Shown: piece after piece, positions 17,074 to 24,806 of the stretch
Layout: each line of letters begins with the position of its first letter
Numbering within the stretch: position 1 is the stretch's first letter
Origin: Paenarthrobacter sp. DKR-5
GTDB lineage: Bacteria > Actinomycetota > Actinomycetes > Actinomycetales > Micrococcaceae
Length of the DNA stretch: 64,000 bases
Assembly: GCF_018531425.1 (NCBI RefSeq)
Contig: NZ_JAHBOI010000002.1
Span: forward strand, 186,001 to 250,000
Reading direction: 5' to 3'
Notes under the pieces: model-generated
What the model was told of the DNA's origin: nothing
What the model saw: the letters and a program-made list of their open reading frames with translations, nothing else
Database searches by the model: none
Made by a program: the position numbers and the translations under genes

Positions 17074-18267
17074 TCAGAGCACGGAGCGGTAGACGTCCAG
17101 GGTGGTCTGCGCGATCGAGTCCCAGGAGAAGTGCTCCTCGGCCCGTCGCCGGCCGGCCTGCCCCATCGTGCGCGCACGGGCCGGGTCGGCCACCACTTCC
17201 GCCAGGGCCGCGGCGAAGTCGGAGACGAATTTGTCCGGGTCCAGCGGCGTTCCGGTGCCGTCCGTGACCTGCTCGATCGGCACCAGCAGGCCCGTGGTGC
17301 CGTGGTCCACGACCTCGGGAATGCCACCGGTCGCACTGGCCACCACGGCGGCGCCGCAGGCCATTGCCTCCAGGTTCACGATGCCGAGCGGCTCGTAGAT
17401 CGACGGGCACGCGAAGGCGGTGGCGTGGCTGAGGACCTGGATGAGCTCGTTGCGGGGCAGCATGCGTTCAATCAGGACGACGCCGTCCCGTTCGGCCCGC
17501 AGCCGGGCGATCAGTTCGGCGGTTTCGGCCGCGAGTTCCGGCGTGTCGGCGGCACCCAGGCAGAGCACGAGCTGGACCTCCGGCGGCAGCTTCTCGGCAG
17601 CGCGCAGCAGGTACGGCACGCCCTTCTGCCGGGTGTTCCTGCCGACGAAGACGACACTGGGACGCTCCGGGTCGATCCCGAGCCCGCGCACCAGGGCATC
17701 GTCCTCGTCGCGCTGCCACATGGACACGTCGATGCCGTTGTGCACGACCCTGACCTTGGCCGGGTCCACCTCCGGGTAGCAGCGGAGAATGTCGTTGCGC
17801 ATGCCGTCGGAGACAGCAATGATCGCCGCCGCCGCCTCGTAGGCGGTCTTTTCCACCCAGGAGGAGAGCGCGTAGCCGCCCTTGAGCTGTTCGGCCTTCC
17901 ACGGGCGCAGCGGCTCAAGGCTGTGGGCACTGAGCACGTGCGGGATGCCGTGCAGCAGGGAACCCAGATGGCCGGCCATGTTCGCGTACCAGGTGTGCGA
18001 GTGGACCAGGTCCGCCCCGGCCAGGTCAGGCAGGATGCGCAGGTCGACGCCAAGCGTCTGGACCGCGGCGTTCGCCGCACCAAGGTCCTCCGGCACCGAA
18101 TACGAGCTCACGTCCGCCCCGTGGTAGTCCGCGGGACGCTCCGCGCCGAATGCCCGCACCTTCAGGTCCACGTGCTGTGCCAGCACCCGCGACAGCTCGG
18201 CGACGTGCACGCCCGCTCCCCCATAGATCTCCGGCGGAAACTCCTTGGTCACAATGTCGATACGCAT
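17074..18267 (-). CDS. glgA: Glycogen synthase / alpha-maltose-1-phosphate synthase, actinobacterial GlgA
   Basis: The 397-residue GT-B glycosyltransferase starts MRIDIVTKEFPPEIYGGAGV and has the EPLGIVNLEAMACGAAVVA nucleotide-sugar site near the C terminus. Length and sequence fit the short actinobacterial GlgA/GlgM group. Its mycobacterial counterpart makes maltose-1-phosphate from ADP-glucose and glucose-1-phosphate, as well as acting in glycogen elongation. It diverges from glgC, which supplies ADP-glucose. ATG 18267 was chosen by family N terminus; the in-frame extension runs into glgC. Confidence 0.93.
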   Translation of the reverse strand: MRIDIVTKEFPPEIYGGAGVHVAELSRVLAQHVDLKVRAFGAERPADYHGADVSSYSVPEDLGAANAAVQTLGVDLRILPDLAGADLVHSHTWYANMAGHLGSLLHGIPHVLSAHSLEPLRPWKAEQLKGGYALSSWVEKTAYEAAAAIIAVSDGMRNDILRCYPEVDPAKVRVVHNGIDVSMWQRDEDDALVRGLGIDPERPSVVFVGRNTRQKGVPYLLRAAEKLPPEVQLVLCLGAADTPELAAETAELIARLRAERDGVVLIERMLPRNELIQVLSHATAFACPSIYEPLGIVNLEAMACGAAVVASATGGIPEVVDHGTTGLLVPIEQVTDGTGTPLDPDKFVSDFAAALAEVVADPARARTMGQAGRRRAEEHFSWDSIAQTTLDVYRSVL

Positions 18268-18295
18268 TTCTTCAAGGTAGTGCTTGCAACGGTTG

Positions 18296-18337
18296 TGTTC
18301 TAGTGTGAACATGACGGCACCGGTGCGGGCGCCGGTG
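18296..18337. promoter_or_regulatory. glgA/glgC divergent control region: candidate operator, -10 and leader hairpin
   Basis: TGTTC-N6-GAACA (18296-18311) is an inverted repeat whose spacer is TAGTGT, a candidate -10 for glgC. A small hairpin (CACCGG/CCGGTG, 18318-18337) would lie in the glgC leader. No convincing -35 is visible. A repressor bound to the repeat would cover the promoter. Confidence 0.35.
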
Positions 18338-18370
18338 GGAGCAGAGCAGTAACGGGCAGGGGTATAGACG

Positions 18371-19624
18371 ATGGCGCGAAGAAATGTCCTGGCAATTGTT
18401 CTGGCGGGTGGCGAGGGTAACCGGCTGATGCCGCTGACGGCGGACAGGGCCAAGCCGGCGGTTCCGTTCGCGGGCAGCTACCGGCTGATCGACTTCGCAC
18501 TTTCAAACCTCATGAACTCCGGCTACCTGCAGATCGTCGTCCTCACGCAGTACAAGTCGCACAGCCTGGACCGCCACATTTCGGAAACCTGGCGCATGTC
18601 CACCCTCCTCGGCAACTACGTGGCGTCGGTGCCGGCGCAGCAGCGCGTCGGCAAGAGCTGGTTCCTGGGCAGCGCCAACGCCATCTACCAGTCGCTGAAC
18701 CTGATCCACGACGCGCAGCCGGACATCGTCGTCGTCGTCGGCGCGGACCACGTGTACCGGATGGACTTCTCCCAGATGGTGAACGCCCACACGGACTCCG
18801 GGGCGCTGGCCTCCGTCGCGGCCGTCCGCCAGCCGCTGAACCTGGCCAACCAGTTCGGCGTCATTGAGACGGACCCGGACAAACCCGGCCGGATCAAGGC
18901 CTTTGTGGAGAAGCCGCAGACCACGCCGGGCCTTCCCGATGACCCCAACCAGTTCCTGGCGTCGATGGGCAACTACGTTTTCAACGCCGATGCACTGGTG
19001 GAGGCGCTGCACCACGACGCCGAACGGCTCGACACCAAGCACGACATGGGCGGCGACATCGTGCCGTACTTCGTCGAGCGCGGGGAGTGCGGCGTCTACG
19101 ACTTCACCACGAACGAGATCCCCGGTTCCACCGACCGGGACCGCACCTACTGGCGGGACGTGGGCACCATCGAGTCCTTCTACGACGCGCACATGGACCT
19201 GATTTCGCCGTTGCCGATTTTCAACCTCTATAACCGCGAGTGGCCGATCTACACCCGGCAGACCAACTCGCCGCCGGCCAAGATGGTCCGCGGAGAGCAC
19301 CACTCGGACGGGACCGCCTACGACTCCATCGTCTCCAGCGGCGTCGTCATCTCCGGGGGCACGGTGGACAAGTCCGTCCTGTCCACCGATGTCTTCGTCG
19401 ACGACGGAGCCCAGGTGACCGGCTCCGTGCTGATGGACAACGTGCAGGTCGGCAAGGGCGCTGTCGTGAAGAACGCCATCATCGACAAGAACGTCCGGGT
19501 GCCGGAGAACGCCAAGATCGGCGTCGACCACGACCTGGACCGACGCCGAGGCTTCAAGGTCACCGACTCGGGACTGACAGTGCTGAGCAAGGGCCAGGAA
19601 GTCCTCTCGCCCGACCAGCTCTAA
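18371..19624 (+). CDS. glgC: Glucose-1-phosphate adenylyltransferase
   Basis: The 417-residue enzyme makes ADP-glucose from ATP and glucose-1-phosphate, the committed step of glycogen synthesis. It has the nucleotidyltransferase signature [41 protein letters not shown] and VEKP, and a C-terminal left-handed beta-helix hexapeptide region ([25 protein letters not shown]). AGGGG precedes the ATG. Divergent glgA is the next enzyme. Confidence 0.97.
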   Translation: MARRNVLAIVLAGGEGNRLMPLTADRAKPAVPFAGSYRLIDFALSNLMNSGYLQIVVLTQYKSHSLDRHISETWRMSTLLGNYVASVPAQQRVGKSWFLGSANAIYQSLNLIHDAQPDIVVVVGADHVYRMDFSQMVNAHTDSGALASVAAVRQPLNLANQFGVIETDPDKPGRIKAFVEKPQTTPGLPDDPNQFLASMGNYVFNADALVEALHHDAERLDTKHDMGGDIVPYFVERGECGVYDFTTNEIPGSTDRDRTYWRDVGTIESFYDAHMDLISPLPIFNLYNREWPIYTRQTNSPPAKMVRGEHHSDGTAYDSIVSSGVVISGGTVDKSVLSTDVFVDDGAQVTGSVLMDNVQVGKGAVVKNAIIDKNVRVPENAKIGVDHDLDRRRGFKVTDSGLTVLSKGQEVLSPDQL

Positions 19625-19657
19625 CGCGGCGGCCCGGCTCCGGGGAGCGGTAACATT

Positions 19658-19683
19658 GTGGGGGCACTTTTTCGTGCCCCCAC
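19658..19683 (+). terminator. Hairpin between glgC and the zinc-ribbon SDR gene
   Basis: GTGGGGGCAC and GTGCCCCCAC form a perfect 10-bp stem around TTTTTC. It lies 33 nt after the glgC stop, so termination is likely, but the T run is in the loop rather than after the stem. TAACAT (19651-19656) just upstream could be the -10 of the next gene, whose transcript would then begin inside this hairpin. Confidence 0.5.
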
Positions 19684-19713
19684 GAGCACTCCAGCAGAAG
19701 CGGCCACGCACCC

Positions 19714-21174
19714 ATGAGCAGCACCAACAGTTCCGAGCTTTCCGACGACGATATCCAGACCTGTCTGCGGGTCCTGTCCGAGATCCATGTCCTGGACGAG
19801 GACCACCCGGACTACGTCGCCGTCCGCCGCGCCACCGGCAAGATGTTCAAGGCCGTCAAGAAGCACCGCCGCACCACGAAGCGGGATGAAATGGCCGCGG
19901 CGGACCGCGCCGTAATCGCCCTGACCGCGACCGCCGCACCGGACCGGATAGACGACGAGACCCGCGGCAACAAGCTCGCCTCCTCGGCCACCGGCGCGGT
20001 CGCCGGCACCCTGCAGCGCTCCCGCGCCTGCTACATCTGCAAGCAGCACTACACGCTCGTGGACGCCTTCTACCATCAGCTCTGCCCTGAGTGCGCCGCG
20101 TTCAGCCACGCCAAGCGCGACGCCCGGACCGATCTGACCGGCAAGCGGGCCCTGCTCACCGGCGGCCGCGCCAAGATCGGCATGTACATTGCGCTGCGGC
20201 TGCTCCGCGACGGTGCGCACACGACCATCACCACCCGCTTCCCGAAGGACGCCGCCCGCCGGTTCGCCGCCATGGAGGACAGCGCCGACTGGATCCACCG
20301 GCTGCGGATCGTCGGGATCGACCTGCGCGATCCCTCCCAGGTCATCGCGCTGGCCGACTCGGTGGCCGAGGCCGGTCCGCTCGACATCCTCATCAACAAC
20401 GCCGCCCAAACGGTGCGGCGCTCCCCCAACGCCTACCAGCCGCTGGTGGACGCCGAGGACGCGCCGCTGCCCGCCGTCGCCCGGGCCGAAAACGGCGGAC
20501 CGGAGCTGGTGACGTTCGGCCACGCGCACGACAAGCACCCGATCGCCATCGCCGGGTCGCTCTCCGGGCACCCGGCACTCGCCGCCGACGAGGTCACCGC
20601 GCTGGCCCTGTCCACCGGGTCGGCCTCGCTGGAGCGCATCGCGGCCGGCACCGCGATCGACGCCGGCGGCCTCGTGCCGGATCTGGACACCATCAACAGC
20701 TGGACCCAGGCGGTAGAGCAGGTGGACCCGCTTGAGATGCTTGAGGTGCAGCTGTGCAACGTCACCGCGCCCTTCCTGCTGGTCAGCAGGCTGCGCCCGG
20801 CCATGGCGCGTTCGGCCGCCCGCCGGAAGTACGTGGTGAATGTCTCCGCGATGGAGGGCCAGTTCAGCCGCCGCTACAAGGGCCCGGGCCACCCGCACAC
20901 CAACATGGCCAAGGCGGCACTGAACATGATGACCCGCACCAGCGCCGAGGAAATGCTCACGACGGACGGGATCCTGATGACGGCGGTCGACACGGGCTGG
21001 ATCACCGACGAACGCCCGCACTACACGAAGGTCCGCCTGGCGGAGGAAGGCTTCCACGCCCCGCTGGACCTGGTCGACGGCGCCGCGCGGGTCTACGACC
21101 CGATCGTCCAGGGCGAAGAGGGCACGGACCTGTACGGCTGCTTCCTCAAGGACTACAAGCCCAGCCCGTGGTGA
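19714..21174 (+). CDS. SDR-family oxidoreductase with N-terminal extension and zinc ribbon
   Basis: The 486-residue protein has an about 100-residue helical N-terminal region, a putative zinc ribbon (CYIC at about 106-109 and CPEC at about 124-127), then an SDR Rossmann domain (LLTGGRAKIGMYIALRLL, about 147; ILINNAAQ). The SDR active site is altered: where YxxxK is expected it has HPHTNMAKAALNMM, with Thr at the Tyr position and Tyr displaced upstream in RRYKG. The insertion around 240-320 is unusual. Cofactor binding looks intact; the reaction is unknown. It is a single gene bounded by hairpins. Confidence 0.85.
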   Translation: MSSTNSSELSDDDIQTCLRVLSEIHVLDEDHPDYVAVRRATGKMFKAVKKHRRTTKRDEMAAADRAVIALTATAAPDRIDDETRGNKLASSATGAVAGTLQRSRACYICKQHYTLVDAFYHQLCPECAAFSHAKRDARTDLTGKRALLTGGRAKIGMYIALRLLRDGAHTTITTRFPKDAARRFAAMEDSADWIHRLRIVGIDLRDPSQVIALADSVAEAGPLDILINNAAQTVRRSPNAYQPLVDAEDAPLPAVARAENGGPELVTFGHAHDKHPIAIAGSLSGHPALAADEVTALALSTGSASLERIAAGTAIDAGGLVPDLDTINSWTQAVEQVDPLEMLEVQLCNVTAPFLLVSRLRPAMARSAARRKYVVNVSAMEGQFSRRYKGPGHPHTNMAKAALNMMTRTSAEEMLTTDGILMTAVDTGWITDERPHYTKVRLAEEGFHAPLDLVDGAARVYDPIVQGEEGTDLYGCFLKDYKPSPW

Positions 21175-21180
21175 TGCCGT

Positions 21181-21215
21181 AACCCGCTATCCGGAGCAAA
21201 CCCGCTGTCCGGAGC
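21181..21215. repeat. 17-bp direct repeat
   Basis: Two copies of AACCCGCT[A/G]TCCGGAGC lie at 21181-21197 and 21199-21215, one base apart and differing at one position. They sit between the SDR stop and the terminator. This is probably a local duplication without known role. Confidence 0.5.
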
Positions 21216-21219
21216 ACGA

Positions 21220-21276
21220 CGAACGGCCAGGTACGGCGGCTTTCCGTGAGGAAAGGCCGCCGTACCTGGCCGTTCG
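21220..21276. terminator. Strong bidirectional terminator
   Basis: A 21-bp perfect stem (21220-21240 with 21256-21276), extendable inward by TTTCC/GGAAA, lies between the convergent SDR gene and the transglutaminase gene. It can serve both. Confidence 0.8.
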
Positions 21277-21295
21277 CGTGGTGCCGGGGCAGGCC

Positions 21296-22147
21296 TTAGG
21301 CGAGGCGGGTGATCTCGACCGTGACGTTCAGGGCCGACCCGCCGCCGCCGGAAAGGATTCCCTTGAGCGGCGGCACGTCGCGGTAGTCGCGGCCGCGGGC
21401 CACTGAGACATGGAAGTCCCCTGCCGGCTTGTGGTTGGTGGGGTCCCAGCTGCGCCACTCGCCGTCCCACCACTCCAGCCAGGCGTGCGACTGCCCGGCC
21501 ACGACCTCGCCGATGCCGGCCTCCGACCGCGGGTGGATGTAGCCGGAAATGTACCGTGCCGGGATGCCCAGGCCGCGCAGCGCACCGACCGCAAGATGCG
21601 CCAGGTCCTGGCACACGCCCTTGCGTTCCTGCCAGGCTTCCTCGGCGTTGGTGTGAACGCCGGTGATGCCTTTGACGTACTCCATCTCCTCACGGAGCCA
21701 GGCGAACACCGCCATGGCCGTCTCATGCGGGTTGCGGCCCTGCGCGATGCCGCGGGCGATGGCCAGCACCTCTTCGCCGGGGGCACTGAGCTGCGACTGC
21801 GGCAACCAGTCGCTGAAACGGTCGGTCACCTCGTCGGAGCGCAGCGTCTCCCAGTCCACCACCTCGTCGCTGACGACGGTCCGGTCCGCGCGGTGCACCT
21901 CCACGGTCGTCGTAGCGGTCACGTCCAGATAGTCGTGCGGCATCTGCATGTCGAACGCGGTCACACGGGTGCCCCAGTAGTCGCGGTAGGTGCTGACGGC
22001 CGCCTGCGACGGGAGCACCTTCACGGTGGTCTCGAGGACCACCTGGTACGGGTCCGTCAGCGGCGTCAGGCGCGCCTCGTTGTAGGAGAGAGTGACCCGC
22101 TTGTTGTAGTTGTAGCCGGTCTTGTGCACGATGCGCAGGCGGGTCAT
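21296..22147 (-). CDS. Transglutaminase-like domain protein
   Basis: The 283-residue protein begins with an N-terminal beta domain (MTRLRIVHKTGYNYNKRV) and has a transglutaminase-like cysteine protease/transferase core: Cys in RKGVCQDLAHLAVGALR, His in GQSHAWLEWW and Asp in WRSWDPTNHK. The catalytic Cys-His-Asp triad is present. It overlaps the alpha-E gene by 4 nt (ATGA) and is the third gene of the ATP-grasp operon. These three families are repeatedly found together and are predicted to make, attach or cut a peptide; no substrate is established here. Confidence 0.9.
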   Translation of the reverse strand: MTRLRIVHKTGYNYNKRVTLSYNEARLTPLTDPYQVVLETTVKVLPSQAAVSTYRDYWGTRVTAFDMQMPHDYLDVTATTTVEVHRADRTVVSDEVVDWETLRSDEVTDRFSDWLPQSQLSAPGEEVLAIARGIAQGRNPHETAMAVFAWLREEMEYVKGITGVHTNAEEAWQERKGVCQDLAHLAVGALRGLGIPARYISGYIHPRSEAGIGEVVAGQSHAWLEWWDGEWRSWDPTNHKPAGDFHVSVARGRDYRDVPPLKGILSGGGGSALNVTVEITRLA

Positions 22148-23070
22148 GACACCTCTCCAACCCAGGACAGGTCCGCTGCCTGGGAGAAATACTTGCGGGA
22201 AATGGCGTCCGAGGCCTGGGCCACGGCTTTCTGGACCCGCTCCATGTGCTCGGGCAGCTCGGACATCAGGTCGTCCGTGCGGTGGAACTCCAGGAACGTG
22301 CGGGCCTGACCGACGATGCGGCGCGCATCGTTGAGGAAGCCCACGCGCTGGGCCGTGGGGTCCAGCTTGGCCAGGCACTCGTCGGCGTCGCGGAGCGCGT
22401 AGACAATCGAGCGGGGGAACAGCCGGTCCAGCAGGAGGAACTCGGCGGCGTGCTGGTCCCCGAAGGCCGCCCGGCGGGTGCGCAGGAACGACTCGTAGGC
22501 GCCGGCGCAGCGCAGCATGTTCACCCATGACATGCCGGCCGTGTGCACGTCCCGGGTGGAGAGCATGCGCGCGGTCATGTCCGCCCGCTCCAGGCTGCGG
22601 CCGAGCACGAGGAAGAGCCAGCTCTCGTCGTGGCTGACGGTGGTGTCGGCCAGGCCGCTGACCATCGCGGTGCGCTCGAGCACCCACTGGCAGAAGCGGT
22701 AGGTGCCCACCACGTCCTTGCGGTGCTGGTTGAGCCCGTAGTACGTCGTATTCAGGCACTCCCAGAGGCTGGAGGAGACTGTCTCGCGCGCCCGCCGGGC
22801 GTTCTCGCGGGCCGCCCCCAGGGAGCCGGCGATCGACGTCGCACTCTGCCGGTCGTAGGCAAGCGTCTGGAGCAGCTCGTTCAGCCCGAACTCCTCGCTT
22901 TGCGGCCGCGTGCCCATCACGGCGAGCAGTTCCTGCGCGACGTTGCGCTGCTCGTCCTGCGGCAGGTGGTTCAGGCGTTCGAGGTGAACGTCGAGGATGC
23001 GCGCGGTACCGTCGGCGCGCTCGACATAGCGGCCGATCCAGAAAAGGGATTCGGCAATCCGGCTAAGCAC
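22144..23070 (-). CDS. Alpha-E domain protein
   Basis: The 308-residue all-helical protein of the alpha-E family starts MLSRIAESLFWIGRYVERAD, the conserved opening, with a second related helix LVLGRSLERADMTARML about 160 residues later. The GTG start has GGAGGGA 6 nt upstream. It is the middle gene of the operon, coupled to the transglutaminase gene. The family has no firmly assigned activity and is thought to work with the permuted ATP-grasp partner. Confidence 0.9.
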   Translation of the reverse strand: MLSRIAESLFWIGRYVERADGTARILDVHLERLNHLPQDEQRNVAQELLAVMGTRPQSEEFGLNELLQTLAYDRQSATSIAGSLGAARENARRARETVSSSLWECLNTTYYGLNQHRKDVVGTYRFCQWVLERTAMVSGLADTTVSHDESWLFLVLGRSLERADMTARMLSTRDVHTAGMSWVNMLRCAGAYESFLRTRRAAFGDQHAAEFLLLDRLFPRSIVYALRDADECLAKLDPTAQRVGFLNDARRIVGQARTFLEFHRTDDLMSELPEHMERVQKAVAQASDAISRKYFSQAADLSWVGEVS

Positions 23071-23127
23071 TCAGATTCCCTCCTGTCGTTGCTTTGAAGC
23101 GTGGCTTGAAGAGTGTGAAACAGGCCG

Positions 23128-24687
23128 TCATTGCTGCTGCTGTTCCGCCTGGCGATCCTGCCAGTTGCTTTCGATCGGCCACACGGAGACCCGTTCGCGG
23201 ACATTGATGCTGGGCCTCGGGACGTTTTCCACCGGGCCCTGCGCCGAGCCGGAGAGCACCCAGGTGTCCTTCGAGCCGCCGCCCTGGCTGGAGTTCACGA
23301 TTAGCGAGCCTTCCTTCAGGGCCACCCGGCTCAGGCCCCCGGGGAGCACCCAGACGTCGTCGCCGTCGTTGACCGCGAACGGGCGCAGGTCCACGTGGCG
23401 CGGGCTGAACTTCCCGCCGGACATCGTGGGCACCGTCGAAAGCTGCAGCACCGGCTGCGCGATCCAGCCGCGCGGGTCGGCGATGACGAGTTTGCGCAGC
23501 GTTTCGAGCTCCTCCTTGCTGGCATCCGGGCCGATGACCAGGCCCTTGCCGCCGGACCCGTCAACCGGCTTGACCACCAGCTCGTCCAGCCGGTCCAGCA
23601 CATGTTCGCGGGCTTCCTTCTCCTCGAGGCGGAACGTGTCCACGTTCGGGATGATCGGTTCCTCGCTCAGGTAATAGCGGATCAGGTCCGGCACGTAGCT
23701 GTAGACCAGCTTGTCGTCGGCGACGCCGTTGCCGACGGCGTTGGCGATCGTGACCCCGCCGGCGCGGGCGGCGTTGACCAGCCCAGGGCAGCCGAGCATG
23801 GAGTCGGAGCGGAACTGCAGCGGATCGAGGAACTCATCGTCGATCCGCTTGTAAATCACGTCCACGCGCTGCTCCCCCGCCGTTGTGCGCATGTACACGC
23901 GGTTGCCGCGGCAGATCAGGTCGCGGCCCTCGACGAGTTCGACGCCCATCAGGCCGGCCAGCAGGGTGTGCTCGAAGTAGGCGCTGTTGAAGACGCCGGG
24001 GGTCAGGACGACGACGGTGGGATCGTCCACGCCGGAGGGCGCGGTCTTGCGCAGCGCCGAGAGCAGCCGCCGCGGGTACTCCTCCACCGGCCGGATGCGC
24101 TGCTGGCCGAAGGCTTCCGGCAGGCCCTTGGCCATCGCCCGCCGGTTCTCCAGCACGTAGCTGACACCGCTGGGCACCCGCACGTTGTCCTCGAGCACGC
24201 GGAAAGTCCCGGATTCGTCGCGCACGACGTCGATCCCGGAAATGTGGACCCGGACCCCGCCGGCCGGTTCGAACCCGGAGACCTGGCGGTGGAAGTGCGC
24301 GCTGGAAGTCACCAGCCGGCGCGGGATGACGCCGTCGGAGACCACTGCCATTTTGTCGTACACGTCGTTGAGGAAAGCCTCGAGTGCCCGGACCCGCTGC
24401 GCGACACCGCGCTCGAGGTCGCTCCACTCGTCCGCCGCGATCACGCGCGGGACGATGTCCAGCGGGAACGGCCGCTCTTCGCCGGCGTAGTCGAAGGTGA
24501 CGCCGCGGTCCAGGAAGGTGCGCGCCATCGAGTCCGCGCGGGCCGTCACATCGGCGAGGGTCAGCTCCCCCAGGGCGTTGGCTACCTGCCGGTAGGACTG
24601 GCGCGGGAGCTGGCCCGGCGCGAACATCTCGTCGAACGCCCGGGTGCGCCCGGCAGCCAGCGAATAGTCTTCGAAGAGATCTGACAT
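23128..24687 (-). CDS. Circularly permuted ATP-grasp amidoligase-like protein
   Basis: The 519-residue protein starts MSDLFEDYSLAAGRTRAFDE and carries conserved stretches of the circularly permuted ATP-grasp family: SGIDVVRDESGTFRVLEDN, VPSGVSYVLENR, ELVVKPVDGSGGKGLVIG (nucleotide loop) and SLIVNSSQGGGSKDTWVL. ATP-grasp enzymes join a carboxylate to an amine, so it is predicted to form peptide-like bonds. It heads a three-gene operon with alpha-E and transglutaminase proteins, 57 nt upstream of the alpha-E gene. The Gln-rich C-terminal tail is odd and probably disordered. Confidence 0.9.
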   Translation of the reverse strand: MSDLFEDYSLAAGRTRAFDEMFAPGQLPRQSYRQVANALGELTLADVTARADSMARTFLDRGVTFDYAGEERPFPLDIVPRVIAADEWSDLERGVAQRVRALEAFLNDVYDKMAVVSDGVIPRRLVTSSAHFHRQVSGFEPAGGVRVHISGIDVVRDESGTFRVLEDNVRVPSGVSYVLENRRAMAKGLPEAFGQQRIRPVEEYPRRLLSALRKTAPSGVDDPTVVVLTPGVFNSAYFEHTLLAGLMGVELVEGRDLICRGNRVYMRTTAGEQRVDVIYKRIDDEFLDPLQFRSDSMLGCPGLVNAARAGGVTIANAVGNGVADDKLVYSYVPDLIRYYLSEEPIIPNVDTFRLEEKEAREHVLDRLDELVVKPVDGSGGKGLVIGPDASKEELETLRKLVIADPRGWIAQPVLQLSTVPTMSGGKFSPRHVDLRPFAVNDGDDVWVLPGGLSRVALKEGSLIVNSSQGGGSKDTWVLSGSAQGPVENVPRPSINVRERVSVWPIESNWQDRQAEQQQQ

Positions 24688-24794
24688 TCCCTTAGCCTTT
24701 CATTGATTCCACCCGATTACATCACGGGCTGATTGCCGGGGCGTTACCGGCCCTGCTCCTCGGCCGAAGGCACGGCCGGAGCCCCCCACCATGG

Positions 24795-24800
24795 TTGAAT
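24795..24800 (+). promoter_or_regulatory. Candidate -10 of a leaderless pepN transcript
   Basis: TTGAAT lies 6 nt before the GTG at 24807 and there is no Shine-Dalgarno. This supports GTG 24807 as the start rather than the TTG at 24795. Confidence 0.35.
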
Positions 24801-24806
24801 ATCGGG

